In this document: positions 49,083 through 57,900 of the stretch, in pieces
Position numbering within the stretch: the stretch's first letter is position 1
Layout: the number at the start of each line of letters is the position of its first letter
DNA from: an uncultured Chryseobacterium sp.
Lineage (GTDB): Bacteria > Bacteroidota > Bacteroidia > Flavobacteriales > Weeksellaceae
NCBI GenBank assembly: GCA_913778505.1
Contig: CAJYWD010000017.1
Coordinates: forward strand, 1-64,000
Direction: 5' to 3'
DNA length: 64,000 bases
The notes under the pieces: generated by a model
Database searches by the model: none
Seen by the model: only the letters and a program-made list of their open reading frames with translations
What the model was told of the DNA's origin: nothing
Position numbers and translations under genes: made by a program

Positions 49083-52046
49083 TTAGTTTTTAATGAATTT
49101 GGTTTGAGATTTCTCTCCGTTAGATTCCAATGACAGGATGTAAACACCTTTAGTCAATTTGGAAACATTCACTTTTCCATCGGTAGTCCCTTGATTTACC
49201 AATTGTCCGCCTACAGAGTAGATTTCGAATTTAGTTTTAGAAGACACGTTGGAAATGTTAATCACATCTGTTGCAGGATTTGGATATACGCTAATGTTGC
49301 TTTGTTTGATATCCGTTACTGCAAGATCTTCTGTGATTTTTACAGCATAATCTTCTACTTCTCCGTAGGTGAATGAGTCACAAGGTCCGGTTGGTGTAGT
49401 CGAGTATCTCAATATAACTCTCATTCCCATGGTTTTGTCTCCTGCATAAGCCGTAGCAGGTACTGCGAAGGTTGCAGATACCGTTGGAGTCGTGTTTGCC
49501 GAAATATTCATCACTCTTTCAGAAGATTCATAAGTTCCGCTTCTGTCGAAGTCAATCCAGACGGATACAGCTTCCGCATAAGTAGTACCAGACCAACCTT
49601 TTGTGATAGCGATTGTATTACCTGTAGACCCTTTTACTAATTGTACGAGTCTTGTAGCATCTGCTGAATAATTGGTATAATTGGTAGCGCCAGAGTTGCT
49701 GGTCATTACATTATTACCTCCTGCAGGCGTTACAACTACTTTAGCAATGTGCTCATCCGAAGAGTCCGAAGATGTAACTGTACAATACACCAATCCCAGA
49801 GTCTTGAAGTTTTTAGTAGCATAGTTTCCTGTAGTTCCGCTGCAGACTGCTGCTATTTCCACAGTGTAATCCGTATCTTCCGCAAGCTGCGTGAGCGTGT
49901 ATGTATTATTGCTGATATTGGTCACGTTAGTCCAAGTCGTCTCGCTGGCTTTTTTGTATCGCAAAGCGTAAGTTGCATTGGCTACAGCATCCCAATCGAT
50001 TTTTGCAGCAGTCTGTGTGATTCCAGACACGGCAAGTCCTGCTGGAGCTGTACCGTCGCAATTTACCATTGCTGAAATCGTCACATTACCAATTGCATAG
50101 AAAACGTTATTGAGAGCAGAAACTCTAACCTTGATCTGAGAATCAGTAGGTAAAGAAGCAAAGCTGAATGATTCTGATCCGTCGTTCGGCGTGGATTCAG
50201 CCAGAACCGTCCAGGTAGCACCATTATCTTTAGTATAATCAATTTTAACGTTGGCTACATTGTAAGGCGCTGCGTTGGTTCCTACAACATCCCAAGTGAA
50301 TGCACCCGGAGCATTGTTGTAAACTTTTGTTGATAATACCTTGAAAGGTCCTGCTGCACCTACGATCACTCTCTGGCTGCCGTACTGTGTTTGCTGCTGT
50401 GCTTTGTCAGGATTATTATCTCTTACAGTTACTTTGAAGTTGGTAGTTCTTGCAACAGTAGAAACTGCTTCCCAATCTGCTGTACTTTTAAGATTTCCGG
50501 CTAATACTGTGCTCAGTTTAGGGAAGTATCTTACAGGGCTTGTCGTAGGATTCCAAGATCTGAAAGTCGGTCCGTTGGTGTTGTTACCTAAGTTTGAACT
50601 TGTAGTCGGTGTAGTTGCGCTGTCAGTTTGTTCCCACGTATAAGTCAATGGGTTTCCTTCCGGGTCGCTGGCCTGTGCTGTCAGCACAAAAGCCGTCCCT
50701 TTTGGAATGTTAATGTCAGGCATCGCTACCACAGTTGGTGGCTGATTGGTGATCGGCGTTTCAATGTCACAAGTCTTAGCCGTCAGATTATTCTGGATCT
50801 GGATAATACTGTTGATGTGGAAATAAGGATCAGAATGTGCCTGCAAGTCTGTATCGCCAGTAATACCGGCGTAACCCATAATCGTGGAACCAGACCCTGG
50901 CTCAACGTTCTGACCTGTACCTTCCAGACTCATAGAGAATGTATGGTTTCCACCTAACTGGTGACCCATCTCGTGAGCGACATAATCGATGTCAAAATTA
51001 TCACCCTGTGGGATGCCATCTGCAGGGGATGTAAAAGCCGAGCCTTTGGCTTTATTTAAGTTTGTGCTTGTTTCATTCGTTGGAGCCACGCATACACATC
51101 CGATACATCCAGCATTTCCGCCGCCACCTGTAGCACCAAATAAGTGACCAATATCGTAAGTACTGCTACCAATCTTAGTAGACAAAGTGTTCTGAAGTTG
51201 TAGTCCCCAACCCTGTAAAGTGCCAGAGTTACCGGACGCTGTTCCGACACTGGCGTCAGAATAAGGATCGGTCGTAGCATTTGTGTAAATTAATTCAGGA
51301 AAATCTTGTAGTATCAAATGAAGGGCAAAATCATTTTCGAAAACGCCATTACAACGCGTCAATGTAGCATTGATAGCAGCCAAAGCGCCGGCTACTGTGC
51401 CGCCATGAAATGTGGTATACTCACCAGTCACAGACATCGCCAGACGCATTGTTCTGTACTTTCTGTCCGAAGATTTGGAGAAATCTTTAGGATCATTCAG
51501 GAATGAAGACTGGCTTGCCAGTTTGTCGATCTGCTTTTTAGACAAAGCAGGCTCTGTACTGTCGCAGAACCAAGAGCCATCTGCACCTTTTGTTTTATTA
51601 GTCTTCGGATGGACTCCGTAAACCGTCTTTTCCTTATTCTGTGGCTCCACAAATTCATAAACACCGTTTTTGATGATCATAGACTGGAAGTCGTTCGGCG
51701 CTACAGAGAATCTGATGTATTTCTCAGGATCGTCGATACCGGTTCCAACGTATGACCCCAACTGGTAGCGGTCTGCTAAAGATTGTACAACTACGGGTAA
51801 ACTGTAGACATTGAACTTTTCAATTTTGCCATCCAGTGTAGGGACACTGATGACTACAGGCTTGCTGCCTTTTCCTGTAGGCTGAGCACTTGCAAGCTGG
51901 GCACGGATCGCATCCACATCCAGTTTGTAGAATGTTTTGGCGCCGTTTTCACGAAGGCTTGTTCCCTGCATTGAGGTTTTTGACCACTGTGCAAATGCAG
52001 TGGACATCATACCTAACGAAAGAAGTGTTGTAAAGATTTTCTTCAT
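49083..52046 (-). CDS. Secreted reprolysin-type zinc metalloprotease with Fn3, GEVED and T9SS type A tail
   Basis: A 987-residue exoprotease. Signal peptide (ending STAFAQ), propeptide-like region (about 20-195), metzincin domain (about 200-430) with HEMGHQLGGNH: His358, Glu359, His362, His368, and Met-turn region GSTIMGYAG. A PKD/cadherin-like stretch (about 435-540), a Fn3 domain (about 665-745; GLAVSGITQTAAKIDWD), a GEVED domain (about 750-900; SFTYGEVEDYAV) and a T9SS sorting tail (about 915-987; SVYPNPATDVINI). It should digest extracellular protein. Single gene. Confidence 0.92.
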   Translation of the reverse strand: MKKIFTTLLSLGMMSTAFAQWSKTSMQGTSLRENGAKTFYKLDVDAIRAQLASAQPTGKGSKPVVISVPTLDGKIEKFNVYSLPVVVQSLADRYQLGSYVGTGIDDPEKYIRFSVAPNDFQSMIIKNGVYEFVEPQNKEKTVYGVHPKTNKTKGADGSWFCDSTEPALSKKQIDKLASQSSFLNDPKDFSKSSDRKYRTMRLAMSVTGEYTTFHGGTVAGALAAINATLTRCNGVFENDFALHLILQDFPELIYTNATTDPYSDASVGTASGNSGTLQGWGLQLQNTLSTKIGSSTYDIGHLFGATGGGGNAGCIGCVCVAPTNETSTNLNKAKGSAFTSPADGIPQGDNFDIDYVAHEMGHQLGGNHTFSMSLEGTGQNVEPGSGSTIMGYAGITGDTDLQAHSDPYFHINSIIQIQNNLTAKTCDIETPITNQPPTVVAMPDINIPKGTAFVLTAQASDPEGNPLTYTWEQTDSATTPTTSSNLGNNTNGPTFRSWNPTTSPVRYFPKLSTVLAGNLKSTADWEAVSTVARTTNFKVTVRDNNPDKAQQQTQYGSQRVIVGAAGPFKVLSTKVYNNAPGAFTWDVVGTNAAPYNVANVKIDYTKDNGATWTVLAESTPNDGSESFSFASLPTDSQIKVRVSALNNVFYAIGNVTISAMVNCDGTAPAGLAVSGITQTAAKIDWDAVANATYALRYKKASETTWTNVTNISNNTYTLTQLAEDTDYTVEIAAVCSGTTGNYATKNFKTLGLVYCTVTSSDSSDEHIAKVVVTPAGGNNVMTSNSGATNYTNYSADATRLVQLVKGSTGNTIAITKGWSGTTYAEAVSVWIDFDRSGTYESSERVMNISANTTPTVSATFAVPATAYAGDKTMGMRVILRYSTTPTGPCDSFTYGEVEDYAVKITEDLAVTDIKQSNISVYPNPATDVINISNVSSKTKFEIYSVGGQLVNQGTTDGKVNVSKLTKGVYILSLESNGEKSQTKFIKN

Positions 52047-52066
52047 ACTATAAATTAATTAATATT

Positions 52067-52074
52067 CAAATATA
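52067..52074 (-). promoter_or_regulatory. Promoter -7 box (TATATTTG) of the T9SS protease
   Basis: Minus-strand TATATTTG, 20 nt before the start codon, after the terminator of the upstream gene. Confidence 0.65.
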
Positions 52075-52097
52075 GTGTTTTTATGATATTAGAAAAA

Positions 52098-52128
52098 CAA
52101 AAAAGCATCAGATTTACTGATGCTTTCG
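52098..52128 (-). terminator. Intrinsic terminator of the ftsY-GlsB unit
   Basis: AAAGCATCAG and CTGATGCTTT arms; minus-strand T tract follows. Confidence 0.88.
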
Positions 52129-52147
52129 TATTTTTATCTTTTGATAA

Positions 52148-52408
52148 CTAATTTTTTCTCGTCAAAACACTGTATAAAAACAGTAGAAGTACAGATCCTC
52201 CGATCGCCAGAAGCCAGCTTCTAGGGCTCCAGAAGGAATCTACGTCGCCCCAGCCCAAAACATAGGTTCCGATAGCGCCGCCGATGAAAGATCCAACAAT
52301 ACCAATAATGATGGTGATCAGCCATCCGCCCGGATCCTTACCGGGATGAAGTGCTTTTGCAATGGCTCCGGTAATAAGTCCGAAGATGATCCAAGTTAAA
52401 ATACCCAT
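52148..52408 (-). CDS. GlsB/YeaQ/YmgE family membrane protein
   Basis: An 86-residue protein with three glycine-rich membrane segments: GILTWIIFGLITGAIAKAL, the loop HPGKDPGGW typical of the family, IIIGIVGSFIGGAIGTYV, and LLAIGGSVLLLFLYS. Members are linked to stress or envelope upkeep; molecular role not known. It lies 37 nt after ftsY and ends at a strong terminator, so it is likely in the ftsY transcript. Confidence 0.9.
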   Translation of the reverse strand: MGILTWIIFGLITGAIAKALHPGKDPGGWLITIIIGIVGSFIGGAIGTYVLGWGDVDSFWSPRSWLLAIGGSVLLLFLYSVLTRKN

Positions 52409-52445
52409 AGTTTGATTTTTTGATGTTAATATATAGATTACGATG

Positions 52446-53399
52446 TTAACGTTTCTTAAAGAACGAATCTACAAATTCCATACCATCAAAAATCTGAAGG
52501 TCCTGCATTCTTTCTCCCACACCAATGTACTTTACAGGAATCTGGAATTGATCCGAGATACCGATTACCACACCGCCTTTAGCAGTTCCGTCTAATTTTG
52601 TAACGGCCAGCGCAGTGACTTCTGTGGCAGCGGTAAACTGTTTAGCCTGCTCAAAGGCATTCTGACCTGTAGAACCATCCAATACCAAAAGCACTTCGTG
52701 CGGTGCATCGGGAATTACCTTCTGCATCACGCGCTTGATCTTGGAGAGTTCGTTCATCAGGTTAATTTTATTATGAAGTCTTCCTGCTGTATCTATGATT
52801 ACGACATCCGCACCCTGGGCAACGGCGGACTGCACGGTGTCAAAAGCTACTGACGCCGGATCCGAGCCCATTTCCTGCTTTACAATCGGCACATCTACGC
52901 GCTCACTCCAGATCACCAACTGATCTACAGCCGCTGCCCGGAACGTATCCGCAGCGCCTAAGACTACTTTAAGACCCTGATTCTTAAACTGATTGGCTAA
53001 TTTTCCGATGGTGGTGGTTTTTCCAACACCATTCACGCCAACCACCATGATGACGTAAGGTTTCTTGCTGGTGTCAATATTATCAGTTTTGAGATGAGGA
53101 TTATCTAGCAGCAGTCCGGAAATTTCTTCTCGAAGAATTTGATCCAGCTCGGAAACATTGACATATTTATCACGCGCTACACGCTCTTCGATACGTTTTA
53201 TAACCTTAATTGTGGTCTCTGCGCCGACATCTGATGCAATGAGGATTTCCTCCAGATCGTCCAGCACTTCGTCGTCCACAGTGCTTTTTCCCACTACCGC
53301 TCTTGAGATTTTGTCGAAAAATCCCTGGCTGGATTTCTCCAATCCTTTGTCCAGTGTTTCCTTATCCTCTTTTTTAAATATTTTCTTAAACCAACTCAT
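52446..53399 (-). CDS. ftsY: Signal recognition particle receptor FtsY
   Basis: A 317-residue SRP GTPase that docks SRP-ribosome complexes at the membrane. N-terminal helical domain (about 20-100), G1 GVNGVGKTTTIGKL near 113-126, the DTFRAAA motif, G3 IDTAGR, G4 TKLDG. The acidic A domain is almost missing: only KKEDKETLDK precedes the N domain, as usual in this phylum. Start at 53399 (MSWFKK) fits the amphipathic lipid-binding helix. Confidence 0.95.
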   Translation of the reverse strand: MSWFKKIFKKEDKETLDKGLEKSSQGFFDKISRAVVGKSTVDDEVLDDLEEILIASDVGAETTIKVIKRIEERVARDKYVNVSELDQILREEISGLLLDNPHLKTDNIDTSKKPYVIMVVGVNGVGKTTTIGKLANQFKNQGLKVVLGAADTFRAAAVDQLVIWSERVDVPIVKQEMGSDPASVAFDTVQSAVAQGADVVIIDTAGRLHNKINLMNELSKIKRVMQKVIPDAPHEVLLVLDGSTGQNAFEQAKQFTAATEVTALAVTKLDGTAKGGVVIGISDQFQIPVKYIGVGERMQDLQIFDGMEFVDSFFKKR

Positions 53400-53401
53400 T
53401 C

Positions 53402-53436
53402 TTAATATAGATGATAGATGATGATTGATGAATGAT
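53402..53436 (-). repeat. G-free leader of ftsY
   Basis: On the coding strand 35 nt without G. It contains ATCATTCATCAATCATCAT, identical to the leader of the deoxynucleoside kinase gene. Confidence 0.75.
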
Positions 53437-53472
53437 CCGTGTGTTTGGATCACTCTGTTTTTGAATTGAAAA

Positions 53473-53480
53473 CAAAGATA
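53473..53480 (-). promoter_or_regulatory. Promoter -7 box (TATCTTTG) of ftsY
   Basis: Minus-strand TATCTTTG, 73 nt before the start, just after the terminator of the L28 operon. Confidence 0.6.
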
Positions 53481-53485
53481 ACAAA

Positions 53486-53517
53486 AAAACTACCCTAATG
53501 ATAGAGTAGTTTTTATA
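53486..53517 (-). terminator. Terminator of the rpmB-rpmG-DUF4295 operon
   Basis: AAAACTAC and GTAGTTTT arms; minus-strand T7 tract follows. Confidence 0.75.
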
Positions 53518-53535
53518 TTGTATCCGGTTGTGGAA

Positions 53536-53691
53536 TTATTTTTTCAAATATCCTTCAACTTCGTCAGCGTTCATTACTTTTTCTTCAAAAACGTAAGCAT
53601 CTGATTTAGATGACTTCACCATTTTGATTACTTTTGTCATTTTTTTTGATCCAGCACCACCCTGAAGCGTTGCTACTACCTTCTTTGCCAT
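53536..53691 (-). CDS. DUF4295 small basic protein
   Basis: A 51-residue, lysine-rich protein: it begins MAKKVVATLQGG and ends VEGYLKK. It matches the DUF4295 family, which in Bacteroidota follows the L33 gene. It starts 19 nt after rpmG. The small size, base composition and place suggest a ribosome-associated role; no function is proven from sequence. Confidence 0.88.
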   Translation of the reverse strand: MAKKVVATLQGGAGSKKMTKVIKMVKSSKSDAYVFEEKVMNADEVEGYLKK

Positions 53692-53710
53692 TGTAAATTA
53701 TTTTTATAAA

Positions 53711-53893
53711 TTACTTAATTTCTTTATGAACTGTGTACTTCTTAAGAACCGGATTGAACTTTTTAAGCTCCAATCTTTCCGTAGTGTTCTTTTTGTTTTT
53801 AGTAGTAATGTATCTTGACATTCCTGCTACACCGCTTTCTTTATGCTCAGTACATTCTAGAATTACCTGAACTCTGTTACCTTTTTTAGCCAT
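53711..53893 (-). CDS. rpmG: 50S ribosomal protein L33
   Basis: A 60-residue bL33. [18 protein letters not shown] at the start and the end [13 protein letters not shown] are diagnostic. The zinc-ribbon cysteines are mostly absent (one Cys in LECTEH), so this is the zinc-free form. Its ATG overlaps the rpmB stop by one base, pointing to coupled translation. Confidence 0.96.
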   Translation of the reverse strand: MAKKGNRVQVILECTEHKESGVAGMSRYITTKNKKNTTERLELKKFNPVLKKYTVHKEIK

Positions 53894-54141
53894 TACTTCG
53901 TAGTGTTTTTAATGAAACCGTTTCTAGCTGCTCTTTCAATAGCCTCTTCAATACCAATCTTGTTGATCACTCTCAGTCCGTGAGCAGATACCTTAAGGGT
54001 AACGTGTTTCTCTTGCTCAGGAAGATAAAATTTCTTCTCTAATAGATTAATTTCAAAACGTCTTTTCGTTTTGTTATTAGCGTGGGATACGTTGTTTCCA
54101 ACCATTGCACGCTTACCTGTTATTTGGCAAATTCTTGACAT
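53893..54141 (-). CDS. rpmB: 50S ribosomal protein L28
   Basis: An 82-residue bL28: [20 protein letters not shown], then [19 protein letters not shown] and the end [14 protein letters not shown]. The start at 54141 gives the family N-terminus; a longer in-frame extension upstream would cover the promoter. First gene of the operon with rpmG and the DUF4295 gene. Confidence 0.96.
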   Translation of the reverse strand: MSRICQITGKRAMVGNNVSHANNKTKRRFEINLLEKKFYLPEQEKHVTLKVSAHGLRVINKIGIEEAIERAARNGFIKNTTK

Positions 54142-54207
54142 ATCTCGATGTTCTTTTATCAATAAAATATTTGAGAGTGCAAAATAAAGAATAATTTTCC
54201 GGATAGA

Positions 54208-54215
54208 CAAATATA
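54208..54215 (-). promoter_or_regulatory. Promoter -7 box (TATATTTG) of the rpmB operon
   Basis: Minus-strand TATATTTG, 66 nt before the rpmB start. Confidence 0.6.
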
Positions 54216-54300
54216 ATTTAAAATAATTCTGTAAAAAAGAACGCATGAATTACTCAGAATCAATAATTCACGCGCTATCTGTAAGAATTGAGATTTTAAG

Positions 54301-54651
54301 TTAATTTTCTATAAAAAATTTGACGTTTTCCAATGGATTTCCCGGCATGGCTACTTTTCCCTTGATGAGAATGGGACACTGGATAAGTTCCGGGTTTTGT
54401 GAAATGATTTTCAGGGCTTCATCTTCGTTTACAAGATCACTTGTCCCAAAATATTTGTTGTAGATCTCCTTAGATTTTCTCAGGATCCGACTTGGATTTT
54501 TGTTGAGCTTTTTGAAGAGTGTCCTCAGTTCGAACATGCTGAGCGGATCTCTTTCGATGTCAATAATCTGAAATTTGATGTCATTCTCGTCCAGATATTC
54601 CAGGATAGCTTTTGATTTTGGACACTTGTTATTATGAATTACTTTGATCAT
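54301..54651 (-). CDS. ArsC/Spx-family thioredoxin-fold protein
   Basis: A 116-residue protein of the arsenate reductase-like family. The N-terminal NNKCPKSKAILEYL holds the single catalytic-type Cys10 (family form CxxSR; here CPKSK). ILIKGKVAMPGNPLENV near the end matches the conserved strand-turn. The Arg triad of true arsenate reductases is not obvious, so it may be an ArsC-like reductase or a Spx-like factor; no arsenic genes are near. Confidence 0.82.
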   Translation of the reverse strand: MIKVIHNNKCPKSKAILEYLDENDIKFQIIDIERDPLSMFELRTLFKKLNKNPSRILRKSKEIYNKYFGTSDLVNEDEALKIISQNPELIQCPILIKGKVAMPGNPLENVKFFIEN

Positions 54652-54711
54652 GGTCTTGCAGTTTCAGGATTCGACGGATAACTGATTTATTTTAATTATC
54701 GCCGGAATCAT

Positions 54712-55326
54712 CTAAAACAAACCGTTCAGCTCTGCATCAATTCTTTCAAGTATATAACCGAAATCTTCCGGTTTTTCTACAAAATCAAGATGATCTACAT
54801 CAATGATAAGAAGTTTTCCTTCCTTATAATTTTCGATCCAGTTGTGATATTTGTTGTTGAGCTTGGAAAGGTAATCAATGCTTATTCCGGCTTCGTATTC
54901 CCGGCCTCTCTTGGCAATCTGCTTCACGAGGGTAGGAATGTCTGCTCGGAGATAGATGAGCAAATCCGGTGCCGAAACGAAGTCTTTCATCAGCTTAAAG
55001 ACAGAAAGATAATTGTTAAAATCCCTTTCGGAAAGGAGGTTCATCTCGGCCAGATTTTCCGCAAAGATGTGCGCATCCTCGTAGATGGTTCTGTCCTGGA
55101 TCACGTTTTTACCACTCTCCCGGATTTCCTTCACCTGGCGGAAGCGGCTTCCCAGAAAGTAAATCTGAAGGGCAAAACTCCATTTGGACATGTCACCATA
55201 GAAATCATCCAGATAAGGATTATGATCTACATCTTCGAACTGGGCCTCCCAGCCATAATGCTTGGCCAGCATGGTGGTGAGTGTGGTCTTACCGGCGCCA
55301 ATATTTCCTGTAACAGCAATATGCAT
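54712..55326 (-). CDS. Deoxynucleoside kinase
   Basis: A 204-residue salvage kinase of the dNK family (deoxyguanosine/deoxyadenosine kinase type). P-loop GNIGAGKTTL near 6-15, the DRTIYEDAHIFAENL block with the substrate-binding DR(S/T), and the LID-like KRGREYEAGISIDYL. Start at 55326 sits directly before the first strand. Its leader is G-free for 50 nt and shares a 19-mer with ftsY. Confidence 0.92.
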   Translation of the reverse strand: MHIAVTGNIGAGKTTLTTMLAKHYGWEAQFEDVDHNPYLDDFYGDMSKWSFALQIYFLGSRFRQVKEIRESGKNVIQDRTIYEDAHIFAENLAEMNLLSERDFNNYLSVFKLMKDFVSAPDLLIYLRADIPTLVKQIAKRGREYEAGISIDYLSKLNNKYHNWIENYKEGKLLIIDVDHLDFVEKPEDFGYILERIDAELNGLF

Positions 55327-55327
55327 C

Positions 55328-55377
55328 TTTGAATAATTGTTGATGAATGATGATTGATGAATGATAAAAGAAAGTGA
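55328..55377 (-). repeat. G-free leader of the deoxynucleoside kinase gene
   Basis: Fifty nt without G on the coding strand, built from ATCA, TTCA and CAATCATC units; 55347-55365 is the 19-mer shared with ftsY. Confidence 0.75.
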
Positions 55378-55408
55378 CAAAATCATTTACCACTTACTGA
55401 ACTATCAT

Positions 55409-56185
55409 TTATTGGGTGTAAAGATAAAGTTTGTCCTTAATGAGTGCCAAAAATCCCCGGTTGTTTTTATCCACAATTTTGGCGTCCTGATTGCGGAATA
55501 TTTCGGACAGCATACTTCCATCAAATTGCGAAATATAATTGGATCCGAAAACCTGGATATCTTCATTGCGTCTTGCAAGTTTTCTGGCGTCCGGAACATC
55601 TGCAGAGAAAAGGAGATTGGCGCGGGTGGAGTAGATCCTGAAACTATTCTCCAGAAGGATGTAGATCCGGTTTTTATATACCAGAAAATCCCTTATAGAC
55701 TGAAGGTCTACATTAAAAGGAAAGGAATTGATAATGGTATTGCTGCGGAAATTGTACTGGACCAAAGTTTTATTGCTGTCATCAATAAGCCAGGCAAACT
55801 GAAGATCTTCAGCGTAGACACACTTCACGAAACCAAAATTATTTCCCAGGCCGATTTTCTGAATATCGTTCAGGTTTTGATCCAGAAATTTAATTTCCTG
55901 TGCATTTTCCGAAAACATGACAATATTCAGCGGATTGATCACGCTTTGTATTTTATAAGGAAAGGGCAGCATCACCTTCGCCAGCTGATTTCCTACAGAA
56001 TCCAGTTTTATCAGGCTGAAATCTTTTTTCTGATAAAGATAGATGTTGCCATAATCATCGCCCAGGACATCCTGAACACCTTTTAATTGCATGGAATCCA
56101 GGTTCAATGCTTTTTGAGACCATACAGGCGCAGAAATAATAATGAGCGCTGCCAGCAATGTCTGCCGGAGAAGTTTATCTTGCAT
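55409..56185 (-). CDS. Exported protein of unknown function, propeller-like
   Basis: A 258-residue protein with signal peptide (about 1-21, ISAPVWSQ) and repeated short beta units (DDYGNIYLYQKKDFSLIKLD, LVQYNF, DFLVYKNRIYILLE) that look like a small beta-propeller. No family recognised. Its ATG at 56185 overlaps the end of the DUF6759 gene by 11 nt, so the two are translated from one transcript. Confidence 0.72.
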   Translation of the reverse strand: MQDKLLRQTLLAALIIISAPVWSQKALNLDSMQLKGVQDVLGDDYGNIYLYQKKDFSLIKLDSVGNQLAKVMLPFPYKIQSVINPLNIVMFSENAQEIKFLDQNLNDIQKIGLGNNFGFVKCVYAEDLQFAWLIDDSNKTLVQYNFRSNTIINSFPFNVDLQSIRDFLVYKNRIYILLENSFRIYSTRANLLFSADVPDARKLARRNEDIQVFGSNYISQFDGSMLSEIFRNQDAKIVDKNNRGFLALIKDKLYLYTQ

Positions 56186-56735
56186 TAAGTGTGATGATGA
56201 CATCCTTGGTAAATGCCTTGTTCTGATTATAAGCGGCGTCGCAAATGGCTGTGGTAACGTTATAGCTGCCTTTATCTACCAGAATATAGTTTTGGCTGTT
56301 GGCAGGAACAGTAAGGTTATAAAACTTTTTGCCGCTGATGCGGATGACGAGGTTGCATTTGGATTTATTGACAAACTGGACAATCGCTTCTTTTTTGTTC
56401 GGATCGTTATTAAAAAGGCTGGTTAGTACGGCAGCAGTATTTCTCGCCTGTTCGGAAGGCTGGCCTTTGGCGGCGGCAGTTCCTACTTTGGCGGTACGCT
56501 CAATTTTATCTTCTGTCATCTTGGTAATGGTAGGCTTCGCTACGGAAGCGTTTCCGCTGTATCGTAAAGAAAGTGCGCGTTGTTTGAGTTCCGGCACAGC
56601 AGGATGATTTGGATTGGCGCGGATAAACTGTTCTACAACGGCGCGGTCTGTGGTTTTCTTGGCCTCGAAAACGCTGACCTGCGAAAATATACTAACAGAT
56701 GCTAATAAAAAGGTGAATAAAATTATTTTCTTCAT
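56175..56735 (-). CDS. DUF6759-like exported protein (copy A)
   Basis: A 186-residue protein with signal peptide (LLASVSIFSQ). The C-terminal half (about 85-186) contains TAAVLTSLFNNDPNKKEAIVQF, CNLVIRISGKKFYNLTVPA, a GSYN turn and a Cys followed by AFTKDVIITLN. The same pattern occurs in the protein at 61963. It fits the DUF6759 family of Chryseobacterium-group bacteria. Start at 56735 gives the signal peptide. Function unknown. Confidence 0.75.
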   Translation of the reverse strand: MKKIILFTFLLASVSIFSQVSVFEAKKTTDRAVVEQFIRANPNHPAVPELKQRALSLRYSGNASVAKPTITKMTEDKIERTAKVGTAAAKGQPSEQARNTAAVLTSLFNNDPNKKEAIVQFVNKSKCNLVIRISGKKFYNLTVPANSQNYILVDKGSYNVTTAICDAAYNQNKAFTKDVIITLNAR

Positions 56736-56905
56736 GCGGGTAAGAAATCTTTTTAATGGAACGTAAAAATAAATCAAATCTTGTAGATTGGTGAGAAAAT
56801 AAAGTTAAAAAACAGGAAAATTCTGCAATTTCCGGAGATCAAGTGGGTGAAGCGTGACTTTTTATTAAGATTGCCGCGTTCTCATCTTTTTTTTATAAAA
56901 ATCAC

Positions 56906-56913
56906 TATATTTG
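56906..56913 (+). promoter_or_regulatory. tsf promoter -7 box (TATATTTG)
   Basis: TATATTTG, 56 nt before the tsf ATG; no ribosomal protein gene precedes it. Confidence 0.65.
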
Positions 56914-56969
56914 CACGCTGAAAAACATGAAGCGGAAAAATCATTAATCAATAAAAAACAATCTATATT

Positions 56970-57797
56970 ATGTCTTATACACCAGTAGCTGCAGACGTAG
57001 CAAAACTAAGAAACACAACAGGTGCAGGAATGATGGACTGCAAGAAAGCTTTGGTAGAAGCTGAAGGCGATTTCGAAAAAGCCATCGATATCCTTAGAAA
57101 AAAAGGTCAGAAAGTAGCTGCTAACAGAGCGGACAGAGAATCTGCTGAGGGTGCAGTGATCGCAAGAGTGAACGAAGACAACACTTTAGGCGTTATTATT
57201 TCCCTGAACTGTGAAACTGATTTCGTTGCTAAAAATGAGGCGTTCATCGAGCTGGCTTACGAATTGGCTGAGATGGCAATTTTCGCTGCAACTAAAGAAG
57301 AATTATTGGCTACAGATTTTCACGGACAGACTATTGCGGATAAACTGATCGAGCAGACCGGCGTAATCGGGGAGAAAATTGAGATCGGAGCATTCGAAAG
57401 AATCGAAGGTCCTTATTTAGGTGCTTATATCCACGCTGGTAACAAGATTGCTGCTATTACGGCGGTATCTGCAAAAGTAGATGGTGCAGACGAGGCTGCA
57501 AAAGCGGTTTCTATGCAGGTGGCTGCCATGAACCCAATTGCTCTTGACGAGAATGCAGTTTCTCAGGAAACAATCGACAAGGAATTGGAAATCGAAAGAC
57601 ATAAACTGGTAGAAGAAGGAAAGCCTGCTAACATCATCGATAATATCCTGAAAGGTAAGATGCAGAGATTCTACAAAGACAATACCTTGGTGCACCAGGA
57701 TTTCATCAAAGACAGTTCCGTATCCGTAGCTGACTATGTAAAGTCTGTAAACTCAGATCTTAAAGTAACTGGTTTTGTGAGAGTTGCTTTGGCATAA
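56970..57797 (+). CDS. tsf: Elongation factor Ts
   Basis: A 275-residue nucleotide exchange factor for EF-Tu. N-terminal UBA domain with LRNTTGAGMMDCKKAL, then NCETDFVAKNEAF with the EF-Tu contact TDFVA, two core dimerisation subdomains, and the end TGFVRVALA. Length is that of a typical EF-Ts. Unusually for bacteria it is not behind rpsB; it has its own promoter and terminator. Confidence 0.96.
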   Translation: MSYTPVAADVAKLRNTTGAGMMDCKKALVEAEGDFEKAIDILRKKGQKVAANRADRESAEGAVIARVNEDNTLGVIISLNCETDFVAKNEAFIELAYELAEMAIFAATKEELLATDFHGQTIADKLIEQTGVIGEKIEIGAFERIEGPYLGAYIHAGNKIAAITAVSAKVDGADEAAKAVSMQVAAMNPIALDENAVSQETIDKELEIERHKLVEEGKPANIIDNILKGKMQRFYKDNTLVHQDFIKDSSVSVADYVKSVNSDLKVTGFVRVALA

Positions 57798-57822
57798 TCC
57801 AGAATTTACATCAAAATAAACT

Positions 57823-57856
57823 AAATCCCGCTAAATTGTTTAACGGGATTTTTTGT
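57823..57856 (+). terminator. Intrinsic terminator of tsf
   Basis: AAATCCCG and CGGGATTT arms (inner TAAA/TTTA pairs too) with T tract. Confidence 0.9.
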
Positions 57857-57871
57857 TTGGTATTTTCGGAG

Positions 57872-57879
57872 TAGATTTG
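57872..57879 (+). promoter_or_regulatory. Promoter -7 box (TAGATTTG)
   Basis: TAGATTTG, 21 nt before the ATG at 57901; a TTG 19 nt upstream lies inside the tsf terminator T tract. Confidence 0.6.
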
Positions 57880-57900
57880 CAATCCATTTTATTATGTTAA

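Noticed and set aside
54301-54651. Arsenic resistance locus
   Set aside because: Only an ArsC-like fold is present; no arsR, arsB or acr3 gene nearby, and family members often have other roles.
55361-56086. 241-codon plus-strand frame
   Set aside because: Antisense to the exported protein at 55409-56185 that has a signal peptide and coupled start; no domain seen.
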